50,797 nt of DNA, taken from the NCBI GenBank assembly GCA_025517565.1, contig JAOPKD010000020.1, forward strand, positions 1 through 50,797, given 5' to 3'. The notes below the pieces were generated by a model. That model was not told the origin of the DNA and did no database searches. It worked only from the letters and a program-made list of their open reading frames with translations. Every line of letters starts with the position of its first letter. Position 1 is the stretch's first letter. Shown in pieces: positions 36,401-43,615 of the stretch. Source of the DNA: Halapricum hydrolyticum (GTDB lineage: Archaea; Halobacteriota; Halobacteria; Halobacteriales; Haloarculaceae). A program made the position numbers and the translations under genes.

Positions 36401-36572
36401 CTTCGTGGCTTCGGGCGATTTTCTCTTCGCTATTTCCGTGACTCGTTAGTTCTGAGTCGTATGCATCCCGAAGACTCCGACCTTCCTCAGCGGCCTCAGC
36501 AAGGGCATCAAGTCGAGAATTAACGCGTTGCGCAAGCCAAGTCGAATATCTCGCTGAACGAGTAGTGGACAC
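30465..36572 (-). CDS. Giant sacsin-like GHKL ATPase with C-terminal NOV/DUF3883 nuclease-like domain
   Basis: From the GTG at 36572 the protein has 2,035 residues. The N-terminus is a GHKL (HSP90/MutL-fold) ATPase: N-box ELIELIQNARDA (60-71), G1 GILVANTGEPF (88-98) and G2 GHIGVGLKS (136-144). The last ~110 residues fit the DUF3883 or NO VEIN C-terminal domain, with GPGFDLID at 1924-1931 and the PVEVK at 1944-1948, the D...ExK pattern of PD-(D/E)XK nucleases. About 1,700 residues between have no motif I know. The ATPase-plus-DUF3883 architecture is found in proteins enriched in prokaryotic defence islands. Function here is unproven. Start choice: see the promoter at 36595. Confidence 0.85.
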   Translation of the reverse strand: MSTTRSARYSTWLAQRVNSRLDALAEAAEEGRSLRDAYDSELTSHGNSEEKIARSHEGRELIELIQNARDAIDPTGPGQVYVGILDEGILVANTGEPFDLLDEDTERAVKMIGESNKTDQETDEEAGVDMDSDSVGHIGVGLKSTVAVGDDFEVWSRLPEDEEPLRVRYSRAYITAAVAARFGNDLPAELDFTDGLVGAFAEAAENGLFKPHPQFKSDPIDPKDDLGKAPLFWFPWPLDPADSGPSNTTLASRANQLLTAPQETLSQFAEPPSVPFRTAVFVEYRDDMWRSLLSAFDIPTPIKSPDSPSERADELWEKLSHHGDRSEGFDPETLINLGKIEDLYLERISKDTTIETEHWSACETEPEHTVPDEGVNHRRFDVDIKTDSGTQTLTYDSYAATWDGVETTRPRVIVERPRVSADGTARTTYPLHLYYPISATEDALPVCFHGRLRVTTERKDLSRGSADHNRRVLKHGAELFGRIAAGTATLALDRETADHWSRYPWVLLPDSDKNPDRVPESPKDTTDLIAHFRQQILKVLQETPTVPTLSGPATVDSTTVYPSADNFKAIAAASEITEASETKAPTPDSHQIPTPETLRAALKLQSQGSNAERQRQQWEAFVGEDRATETLKEWARWLNTILAVDEAKSSEKRTPTRVVDIRRGQEMFAGVVELIDKAATELDTSISTILEKEWLTGTLPGVYLLPCEQADSDETVELVPIEPSPSGQIERGARSTRTVLWGLDREELPFSYPPEHGQFDVFFLDQESQRGQATDVLRKAGKTRTWGVREYTDFPSLYEALLQTFKPPTRDIDLGSLAALADLVSNIEVDSEALGQSELSVGNQSHFIKSLSNTDRRSTLRLRLGIRRSSIRNPKFPEIPLTDFSLSDTWQQSRQHALQAVDSIDEDSGGTDGSSWEATDEFASNSFPEPTPDTATWEAFPGTVTDDETQKNLARTISLLGVSSLPGVHYLPLHGDTHPRVNEGVPNWHPAEWTDEELPPWAVNHRDSLRSAIAATDYTPFITSYNYHPRSTVSHLGCEKAPTSAEASKQQSYLIGWAWFDPAQLATLESNPDRVRTLLHRYSTEYRQNLLTTKWHCRRYNGCSMTDATVPTVANLQLRQLPIWSPIVKITESLEDNKTWESERDQLSFAVIETDGGGRTGWRLFPHIDPDDDEVMVSESLLADLGVVSLSELDVTGAEHRLQRVQAVLAETEDSDLTDVYEPVPLSIPSTQLENWKRAYSQLLRPVLDAWDAPDDDAEINSVLNELLSTLTHIPLKRNGEWYTASIEWIREHGGTAVWRYPRENPTRWVKTALSEAYEGQPGYHFEHPVQQAGFAEFSETALSIPSISATEPHLSAEQFIERTRPTTEVINRSKLQEWTETLESRLPLLLATISARSHDRLESATKTLQTGINTIAVIDQLPADIRADLSDPRSVTYYLPKESDSTADDNDQKGIAVVASEIDTPAIGDLTQAIALLTQQFGNLGTIQSVLEADEYMQARRRLEGTYPVEDAEQFLEERRRTNLRTRFELAADLLDWLGYPRPSVEGAAKQLLEHSEQDTDFEKLGDVIRSDTNLSHIPDELQTYLERCRDVDQPIREALALLFNPGPDGIATIREHITALEPEDSKQKLIEWFAVHARDLPGNFVTKPIADQCSRLSKADAVWVETDEEFITSPSDWHDAIENQGTTLTWHEQLPEYAATEKFGTYWLDLTVNDRVTALIDRFHSQLTSEIPDQTANKVRAYIIDGEPLPAPADSSPDHKERAFASATNYLREHDVTSLAILDNDESIGSVNADTPERSPSSGGTGGGPGSFTGRGELAEVAVTLEILTRTAAWLNTESTPKEALVNQFNSLYRIQTADGDEAVDYQWHTERRWTRELRPLFNQETDRVITEFIDWQSSIPTDGSLADLASVALLDVSGEQGPGFDLIDPVTQDGTAFSPCPVEVKSVATTEPPYSIRLSTNEYQQCKIHVSQSDHPYVLRIVYVPSDNPTIAASKDVATHEITTVDQLKELVGHPFDMQVRSGYLRPTLDTE

Positions 36573-36960
36573 CTCCGGGTTGACGCGTGACAAGTATATA
36601 AAAACCGGCCTCAACCAGATGTTTATTGATCCCACAGGACCATTTTCCGTCACTTCGAGGGGTTGAGCAGTGTCTAACTGAGACTAACATTCTTGGATAG
36701 CCACTTCCGACTTGTCTGAGAACTCGGAACCGAACATCCGTTATCACTCCAGTTATCGGTCCAATCTCTGCAAAATGAGTAGCTATCTCTGTAGTTTTGT
36801 TTTACAACTCGGGACTCTCTCCAACTGCAGCGAGACAGTGTGGACGACCTCGCCGCCGACCTTGCGGAGCTACAGAAGACAAAGAGAGCATAATGGGTGT
36901 CGATATAGAGAGAGATACTGTAGTTGGTTTCTCTGTTTATCATAATGGACTGGCAATTTT
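36573..36960. other. Gene-free stretch with a small coding remnant
   Basis: Apart from the promoter of the giant gene, I see no complete gene. On the plus strand the frame LQLQRDSVDDLAADLAELQKTKRA runs to a TAA at about 36891-36893 and has the heptad pattern of a coiled-coil tail. It has no start and no family match, and is probably the 3' end of a lost gene. A TATA-like tttatcat near 36937 may serve the rhomboid gene. Confidence 0.45.
36595..36603 (-). promoter_or_regulatory. TATA box of the giant ATPase gene
   Basis: On the minus strand the sequence reads ttttatata, centred 27 nt before the GTG at 36572, the normal distance from TATA box to transcription start in haloarchaea. The predicted transcript would start at or next to that GTG, so the message is leaderless. 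The upstream ATG at 36653 lies on the other side of this box and cannot be used by this promoter. Confidence 0.65.
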
Positions 36961-37686
36961 TTGTCCACTGGTAGCGAGAATTGGGATGTGAACAGAACCC
37001 TTGACTTGAGTGTGTTGGACGCTATTGTCCGAGAGTACACGGAAGCACAGTCACCGGTCACTCAGGTTCTCATCATCGTCATAGGAGTGGTATTTGTTGG
37101 TGAGTTATTAGGAGCTGCTCTCCTCACAAAATCTAACAGTGTTCGTATCTTCGCTACCGGGATTTTTGCTGTACATCCGTGGGTGGCATGGCCCCTCTCA
37201 CCCGTGTTACACAAGGGTCTCCAGCATTTTCTCGCCAGTGTACTGTTTGCTCTCCTCTACGGAATTCCCGTTGAAAAGCACTGGAACTGGAAGGCTTACT
37301 CCGCCTTTATAATTGTAACAGGGTATGCTACAATCGTCTCCGGGACTGCTTCACTGTGGCTATTCTCAGACAGTCAACTGGCCTTCTATGGAGCCAGCGG
37401 AATCATCTATGCTCTTGCAGGTTATTCATTCACGCACTTCACTCTGGAACATGACGACATGGATCTGGTTGAAAAGGTTGCACTGTTTTTTGGGGTAATA
37501 GCCCTTGTGTCGGTAGTCTTTGATATCGTCACCGGACCATACTTCACTCCAGAGTGGATCAACGGAGGCCATCTATCCGGATTTGTGATCGGAGGACTTG
37601 CCGGCTACTTTGGCCCGAATGAGTGCAATGATCAAGCCCGCTCAGAGACCTGTACGATGCATCCGCACCAGCAAATTCAGAATTAA
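36961..37686 (+). CDS. Rhomboid-type intramembrane serine protease
   Basis: The product has up to 241 residues and six or seven membrane segments. The rhomboid catalytic pair is visible: Ser146 in FYGASGIIYALAG and His204 in INGGHLSGFVIGG, and the early HKGLQHFLASVLFALLYG (84-101) matches the HxxxxH...G region of the family. Rhomboids cleave membrane proteins within the bilayer. The start is uncertain: TTG at 36961 or GTG at 36988 (NRTLDLSVLD). Being divergent from the giant ATPase and inside an accessory block, it may process a membrane substrate in the same response, but that link is inference. Confidence 0.78.
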   Translation: MSTGSENWDVNRTLDLSVLDAIVREYTEAQSPVTQVLIIVIGVVFVGELLGAALLTKSNSVRIFATGIFAVHPWVAWPLSPVLHKGLQHFLASVLFALLYGIPVEKHWNWKAYSAFIIVTGYATIVSGTASLWLFSDSQLAFYGASGIIYALAGYSFTHFTLEHDDMDLVEKVALFFGVIALVSVVFDIVTGPYFTPEWINGGHLSGFVIGGLAGYFGPNECNDQARSETCTMHPHQQIQN

Positions 37687-38260
37687 TTTACACTGGTCTG
37701 GCCAATTTCACGGTTCTTGACGACGCTATGCACCGTCTCCGATTCCACACCCCTGCAACTTTGGGTGTACGATGCTTCGCCATTTCGCGCCTTGGCCCCG
37801 CACTCCGGGTGGTTTCGCAGGTCCTGCCTGCAGTGGTGGGAGGGCTTCCACCCACGCCGGGGCCGGTGCGGGGAGATTCTCTCTCTTAGTTCGACAACTC
37901 CCATCGCTTGTGTCTGACGATACCCCTGTCCGCTACCTCGTCTGGAGTTAGTGACTGTAGGACCAGGCTCTCAAACATTTCGTGCGCTACACACCCCTGA
38001 TTACCTAAGCTACCCCGTTATTGTCTGTCGAATAATTCGAGACACCCCCCGTGACCACGTTTCCGAAGCTTTTCATTTTGCTTCAACCTTGGTGTCTGGC
38101 GGTCCGACTGACCGATCGCAGCCCGAGCTGTTAGGTGAAAATAGGCCCGGACGGATACTTTTTAGCGAATGTGCGGTCGTGACCTGAACAGAACACTCGT
38201 GAGAGAGGATGAATTATAGGGGTTCACCAACTTTTTCTCATAACCCTCGAATATCCAACT
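37687..38260. other. Gene-free stretch with transposon debris
   Basis: No intact gene is seen in 574 nt. Positions 37760-37900 are GC-rich and differ in composition from the flanks. In the 37683-37904 segment the minus strand has an open frame with Cys/His and basic residues but no family match. 37947-38009 is the second copy of the remnant seen at 29299-29361. 38231-38241 (tttctcataac) is a weak TATA candidate for the STAND gene. Confidence 0.5.
37947..38009 (-). mobile_element. Remnant shared with 29299-29361
   Basis: This is the second copy of the 63-nt remnant, in direct orientation with the first and 8.6 kb from it. The minus-strand reading SLGNQGCVAHEMFES is interrupted by stops further upstream, so the element is decayed. 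Together the copies bracket the small regulators, the giant ATPase gene and the rhomboid gene. Confidence 0.45.
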
Positions 38261-41200
38261 ATGGTTGACCCTGTCTCTATTTCAGCAAGTCTCCTTGCTG
38301 GCCAAGCGGTGAATTACCTCAAGTCAAAAGGAAAGAAGGCGAAATTTATGGCCGACGCTATCGATAACGCCGGGAATCGGCTTGAGGATCGCCACAAAGG
38401 ACTGGATGTAGATGCCTTCCTCGATGTATTCACAAAAGCAGAAATAGAGGAGGCTGTCCAAGAGTTTGATGCAGGTGCTGATCCGATAACGGCTGAGGAA
38501 ATCGCCGATGCGATTAACGCCGATGAAATCAACGCTGATGTATCGACGGAGGAACTGATTGAGGAGTTCCTTGATTTGCTTGAACAGGAGGTTAGTGCGG
38601 ATCCAGCGATTGGAAACAAGATACTGACAAACCACACGCAACGGATTCATGACCTTGCGACAGAACTAGATGAGGGCCAAGAAGATGTTCTTCTAGGGAT
38701 CCAGGAGATCAAGGGGCAGGTGCGCGAGTCGGCTGAGAATAAGGGCTACGAGGTGTTCCAATCAGTCGAGAATTACTATGATCTGCAATTGCAGGGCGAT
38801 CATCCTAATGAGCGGTACGATCTACCATTCTACGGGCGACACGACGAGATTGCAGCGTTCATCCAGTTTGTGGAATCTGACCGGAACGTGTTGATCGTCA
38901 CCGGTCCCACTGGCATCGGAAAGACCCGGCTCGTCGTTGAGGGCAGTCTTCGAGTTCAGACTTCACATCCGGACTGGCAGGTCTACACGACGGATCTCCT
39001 CGCCGGAAATATTGACGAGGGTCTTAGTGAGCTTGATCTTGAACAGGAAGATGGTGTTATGTTGTTCGTAGACGATGCGCGTGACACGGACCAAGTCGAT
39101 CGGATGTTTGATCTCGCTGATAAACATCGTGATCAAGTCAAGCTGGTGTTCACCGAACGGCCGTATTTCGTCGAGCACCTACAGGAGAATGCAGGGAGGT
39201 TTTCGCTAAGTTATAGTCAGCAGGAACTCCGGCCGATTAACACAGAGGATTTGAAGGACTTCATCCGAGATTCCTACGACATTACTGCACCGACCACTCT
39301 TGATTGGATTGCGCACATCAGTGAGGGTCGGCCGCAAATTGCTCATCTTGTTGCCGATGCGCTCGCCAGTGAGGACGACCTTGTGGATGACCCAATCGCA
39401 GAGAGCGAGGATATCCATAACAGCGTGTTCATGGATGCCATTGCCCCGCTCAAGGATGCGGCCGCTGACCGGCAGTTCGGCGATCCGCAAAAAATTGAAA
39501 GCTATGTTGAATACCTTGCCGCAGTTGGGCGATTGGATACGTCTGATGATGACTTCATGGACGCGTTCCGGAACGCACTTGATCTTAGTTCGGACGTAGA
39601 GGCACGATACCGCAATCTCCTGACGGAGACGCAGGGTCTCGTATATGAACGGGGTCAGTTCCTTGAAATTCAACCAGACGTTCTCCGAGAGTACCTCGTA
39701 TTTGACACGTTCTTTGACGGGTCGGCACGAGATTTCAAAGCTGAGGTATACGATCGGTTCGGTCAGTTCACCGAGGACGAACAGGCCAGTACACTACTTG
39801 CTGTGAACCATCGATATGGTTGGCGCGGTGCAGGGAGGATTGTCGAAGAAATTCTTGCTGAACATCGGGATCAGATGGAAGAGTATAGTGTCTCCCGGCG
39901 TGTCAACCTGCTTCGTGATTATTCCTTTCTTGGCTCAGCCAAACCAGTCTACGGAATCGACCTCGTTGACGCTGCAGTTCCGGATGAGGCTTCTGACTTA
40001 GACGAGGATGACGGTCTCTCGCGTGTGATTGTTAAGGCACCGAGTCCCGTAGGAAATCTGTGTCTGGCAGCTAATTCGATACTCCATCGTGCATTGCTGC
40101 GGGAACCCAAGGCGGCAACAGAACGACTGATCGAGATAGCCAATACGTTTTCCGATCAGGGTGCAGTCGCTGACGATGCAATCCAGAAATTACGACAGGA
40201 ACTTGAACCTGGACTACAGGCCTCACCCGCCGCACAGAAGCAGGTGGTCGAAGCGTTGCGGCCATATTTGCTCAACCGTGAATTAGCATCGGGCTTGAAA
40301 CGGGAACTTATCGACGTGGTTGGAGTGGTGTCGAATGTCCGGATTCACGATTTCTCATTAGATCCTGTCGATCGGTCCACGATGCGTACCAGGACCGGAC
40401 CAATCCGAATTACCGAGGACCGGCAGAATCTCCGGTTAGCGGTTATTGACCTTCTGATTGACGTGGTCGAAGCAGAGGATGACGCCGACCTACAGCGGGA
40501 GGTCGTCGATAGTCTGACCGGGTTTTACCAGTCACAGACGGAGTACTACTACGCTCACGACGTGGTTTATAACGAGGAAGAACTCGATCGGATCTACGAA
40601 TTCGCAATCGACTTCGTAGCGGACGACGGTGACCTACAATGTATCCAGACGTTGAGTAAGCTTGATGCTCCTGATCATAAGGGGGCCCTCGGCATTGAAG
40701 AACAGGTAGAGCGACTCCGTTCTTTGCTCGATGAACACAGCGGCTATCAGTTGATGAATAAAATGAATCCGAAGACGGTGGGTCGTGGATTAGAGGAACG
40801 AGACGAGGAGATCCGAGAGTTCCTTCGGGAACGCGAGGACGTTACGAGGGACATGGAGGAGGTTGTGGAGATTGTCGAATCTATTCCGAACCAATCCTTC
40901 ACCCGGTTCTTCCAACTCCTTGGCGAAGAACACCCGGAGACTGGAATCAATCTCATCAAGAACCCTGAGCCGAGCATCATGGGATACCTTCCGAACATCG
41001 TCTTCGGTGTCTGTGTTGCACAACCTGAATCCGGGAAGGGACTCGTCACTGAGTTTATTGCTGAGGGGCAGATTGAGTTGACTTGTGCTGGTTTGAGAGC
41101 GATCGATTCCGACGATCATGTGTTTGTTGTGGAGCAAATCGAAACGCTGCTTGACGAAAACGCGCCATACGATCCGGAGTTCGTAAGTAATGTGGCGCGT

Positions 41201-42049
41201 GTTGTACATGGTCAGTGGGATGACAACCAGGATTGGATACAGTCGGTCATTCTACGGTTATTTGAGAACGCCCGGACGCTAACGACACAGGCCGTCGATA
41301 ATCTGTTGCTGCCGCTCCCCTTGCACGACGACGAACAGGTACAGGCCGTTGAGGATGATATCCTGTTCGCGGTTCTCGCCTATGCAGAAGAGCAGGGTAA
41401 CCTCAGCAATGAATCGCATGACGTTTCGCTGGCAGTAGCCGAAACAGCCGCCCGGTATCCCGACCGATTCGTCGAGTTCTGTCTCAAGCGGTGTGAAAAC
41501 GAGTACGCTGGCACGGCTCTACTCCCGCCACATCTCGATATCGATACTGAACGCATGCGAACCGCGGATGAGTACGATCAGGCAGTTGAACAGCTCATCA
41601 ACCTAATTCTGGATACGGATGGGTACCATCCGCTTCTATTCAATGATCTGTCTGCAGTCTTCCCAACCCGGGACATTGCCGACCATCTAATCTCTGAAAT
41701 CTCGGGCTGCTCCGACGAGCAATTGGTGCGTGTCATCCAGTACTGCAGGCAGTTTGCTATGACGGAGCCTATTGCAGATCTTTACCTAGCGATCATGGAG
41801 GACGGTGTGGGCGATATTCGGGACGCAGAATCAATTAAGAACTGCATTTTGGCCGCCATCTCAACGGATCCAACGGCCAGTATAGCGTTTGCGAGTGCAG
41901 ATATGGAAGGGCGGAAAGAACGAGAACTGGAAACGCTTCAAGAGTGGCAGGACGATCATGAAAGGGAAATCGGGGTGAAACGATTTGCGGATGAGGCCGA
42001 ACAGTATATCCGCGACGACATTGAACGGATGAAAAACTTTGTTCAATGA
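38261..42049 (+). CDS. STAND-type P-loop NTPase with helical-repeat C-terminus
   Basis: The product has 1,262 residues. An N-terminal helical region (1-180) carries no recognised enzymatic motif. The NTPase module follows: FYGRHDEIAAF (190-200), Walker A GPTGIGKT (215-222), Walker B VMLFVDDAR (266-274), TERPYF with Arg300, and GRPQIAHLVADAL (356-368), the helical or winged part. From about 430 to the end it is a continuous series of helices of HEAT or TPR type, as in the sensor arms of STAND proteins such as Avs. STAND ATPases oligomerise on sensing a ligand and activate an effector. No effector domain is seen on this polypeptide, which makes the downstream gene a candidate. Confidence 0.8.
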   Translation: MVDPVSISASLLAGQAVNYLKSKGKKAKFMADAIDNAGNRLEDRHKGLDVDAFLDVFTKAEIEEAVQEFDAGADPITAEEIADAINADEINADVSTEELIEEFLDLLEQEVSADPAIGNKILTNHTQRIHDLATELDEGQEDVLLGIQEIKGQVRESAENKGYEVFQSVENYYDLQLQGDHPNERYDLPFYGRHDEIAAFIQFVESDRNVLIVTGPTGIGKTRLVVEGSLRVQTSHPDWQVYTTDLLAGNIDEGLSELDLEQEDGVMLFVDDARDTDQVDRMFDLADKHRDQVKLVFTERPYFVEHLQENAGRFSLSYSQQELRPINTEDLKDFIRDSYDITAPTTLDWIAHISEGRPQIAHLVADALASEDDLVDDPIAESEDIHNSVFMDAIAPLKDAAADRQFGDPQKIESYVEYLAAVGRLDTSDDDFMDAFRNALDLSSDVEARYRNLLTETQGLVYERGQFLEIQPDVLREYLVFDTFFDGSARDFKAEVYDRFGQFTEDEQASTLLAVNHRYGWRGAGRIVEEILAEHRDQMEEYSVSRRVNLLRDYSFLGSAKPVYGIDLVDAAVPDEASDLDEDDGLSRVIVKAPSPVGNLCLAANSILHRALLREPKAATERLIEIANTFSDQGAVADDAIQKLRQELEPGLQASPAAQKQVVEALRPYLLNRELASGLKRELIDVVGVVSNVRIHDFSLDPVDRSTMRTRTGPIRITEDRQNLRLAVIDLLIDVVEAEDDADLQREVVDSLTGFYQSQTEYYYAHDVVYNEEELDRIYEFAIDFVADDGDLQCIQTLSKLDAPDHKGALGIEEQVERLRSLLDEHSGYQLMNKMNPKTVGRGLEERDEEIREFLREREDVTRDMEEVVEIVESIPNQSFTRFFQLLGEEHPETGINLIKNPEPSIMGYLPNIVFGVCVAQPESGKGLVTEFIAEGQIELTCAGLRAIDSDDHVFVVEQIETLLDENAPYDPEFVSNVARVVHGQWDDNQDWIQSVILRLFENARTLTTQAVDNLLLPLPLHDDEQVQAVEDDILFAVLAYAEEQGNLSNESHDVSLAVAETAARYPDRFVEFCLKRCENEYAGTALLPPHLDIDTERMRTADEYDQAVEQLINLILDTDGYHPLLFNDLSAVFPTRDIADHLISEISGCSDEQLVRVIQYCRQFAMTEPIADLYLAIMEDGVGDIRDAESIKNCILAAISTDPTASIAFASADMEGRKERELETLQEWQDDHEREIGVKRFADEAEQYIRDDIERMKNFVQ

Positions 42050-42148
42050 CCATGTGATGGACGATGTACATGACTACGCCTGCGATTACTCGGAGGAGCG
42101 AATCGAGAGAAATGTACGCGAATATCACGGCGAATAGAGACACAATCT

Positions 42149-43180
42149 ATGCATAACGGATTCTCGTCTTTCCAGAGTAAGAAAGCCCCTGATAGCGATA
42201 AAAATATCTCCACTGTACTACGAATATCCGAGCGAGACAGTGGTATTGAACTCAGTATCTCCTACAAGGAAGCAATCAAATCAGGGACTTCCTTTAAAAC
42301 TCAGCAGAGCTGTGATCTAACGTTATCCGGTTTGTCTGCTGCTCAGGTCTTGGATATCGTTCAGTTACTTGAGGAATGGATTGAATCGGAATCGCACCCT
42401 ACGGTAAAGCTTGAAATGGACGATGTTGATGGACTTCATACCTATGAGGAGTCCGAATCATACGGACGTTCGAGATCTCATGAAATCGAATTCACAGAAG
42501 TTACAATCTCAGTCAGTAAGCAGTTTGTCGAATTTGTTTACTGGAACGACTCTAAATCAGAGTGGGTGGATGTGTCAATCCCCTCCTCAGAAGTAGTTGA
42601 TCACGGTGTTCCTCAGGACATTCAGAATGTCACGAAGCTCTATCAGACATTCTATGACTTCTTCACCATCGAATATTCCGGTAAGACAGACTATTTCGAA
42701 GAAGAGGGCCCCATTTCATCTGAGAGGCCATCAGTCTATCAAATAGAGCAGATTTTTAACCGATTTGGCGAAATTTCTATCCCACTTCGAGAACGGAGAG
42801 GAGACAGAGAACCGCTTACGATAGATGACGAAGCCGATGTTCAGTATCTTCTTCATGCTCTCCTCAAACTGTATTTTGATGATGTTCGGAGGGAACCTCA
42901 TACCGAGCGGCACAGCTCCGTTGATCCTCGAATCGACTTTTTAATACAGGATGAGACCATCGGTATTGAGGTTAAGCGGGCTTCCCCCACTCGCAGAGAA
43001 AAATCACTTCGGAAGGAATTATCTGAGGATAAGGAACAGTACCGCCTTGATACGAATATTGACACTCTTCTCATTTTCGTATATGATCCACTGAAACAGA
43101 TTGAAAACAAGGCTGAGTTTGAGGGATCATTTGAGCAAGAAACTCCTCAGATGAAGACCAAAGTAACGGTAACGAGATAG
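42149..43180 (+). CDS. PD-(D/E)XK-type nuclease domain protein
   Basis: The product has 343 residues. The N-terminal ~200 residues are beta-rich with no known domain. The C-terminal part has the restriction-endonuclease pattern: DDEADVQYLLHALLKLYFDDV (226-246), DPRIDFLIQDETIGIEVKRAS with Asp263, Glu274 and Lys276 (259-279), then LLIFVYDP. This matches a PD-(D/E)XK core of the kind found in stand-alone nucleases of defence loci. It begins 99 nt after the STAND gene on the same strand. TATA-like aatatcac about 26 nt before the ATG allows separate expression. DNA cleavage is predicted, not shown. Confidence 0.78.
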   Translation: MHNGFSSFQSKKAPDSDKNISTVLRISERDSGIELSISYKEAIKSGTSFKTQQSCDLTLSGLSAAQVLDIVQLLEEWIESESHPTVKLEMDDVDGLHTYEESESYGRSRSHEIEFTEVTISVSKQFVEFVYWNDSKSEWVDVSIPSSEVVDHGVPQDIQNVTKLYQTFYDFFTIEYSGKTDYFEEEGPISSERPSVYQIEQIFNRFGEISIPLRERRGDREPLTIDDEADVQYLLHALLKLYFDDVRREPHTERHSSVDPRIDFLIQDETIGIEVKRASPTRREKSLRKELSEDKEQYRLDTNIDTLLIFVYDPLKQIENKAEFEGSFEQETPQMKTKVTVTR

Positions 43181-43615
43181 TTGGAACACTTTTTTAGCTG
43201 AACTGGTTTTCACCGACACTATCGCCACTTCGACTCAATGGAGGTGCAGTAGCGCAAGCCGAGTACCGATGTGTTACAGCAGTCCTTCACTGTCATAGCA
43301 GGGTACTGCCCGTGTACAGGGAGGAGTGACTATTTTATCAAATCCTTCAGAGTGGTTTGGAGCTGACCCACGTGAGTTGTAGCCGCCCGTATTCAAGTAA
43401 CGGATTCCAGAAATCTCTCCGACAGCATACGAGACCACGCTCGCAGGCAACAGGTAGTACTGACAGTCCAAGCCTCTGGCTGGTTGTCGCAGATGTATTG
43501 GTGGATGTCACGGGTCGGGTTCTCAGACTGGTCAAAATCTCGGACTTAGAGAGGTGGCTGCCGTCATAGAAGAATAAGTTGGGGGTATAAATGAGCACAC
43601 CTGGAACTCCATATT
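43181..43615. other. Gene-free stretch
   Basis: This 435-nt region has an early T-rich run (acttttttagc near 43190) that may terminate transcription from the nuclease gene. A plus-strand frame ends LWLVVADVLVDVTGRVLRL before a stop at about 43569 but has no start or family; it may be a remnant. The clear TATA box tataaat at 43586-43592 serves the next gene. Confidence 0.5.

Noticed and set aside
36573..36653. N-terminal extension of the giant ATPase from ATG 36653
   Set aside because: A good TATA box lies inside it, 27 nt before GTG 36572, and the extra 27 residues do not look like the rest of the protein.
36712..36945. 77-codon plus-strand frame with many Cys, Ser and Arg
   Set aside because: It lacks acidic bias and family features; only a different frame in the same stretch shows a coiled-coil-like tail.
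37951..38187. 78-codon plus-strand frame before the STAND gene
   Set aside because: Its composition is unlike haloarchaeal proteins and it runs through the transposon remnant at 37947-38009.
43357..43569. 70-codon plus-strand frame between the nuclease and the 221-residue gene
   Set aside because: No promoter, acidic bias or family match; only the last third looks coding, so it is described as part of the gene-free stretch.
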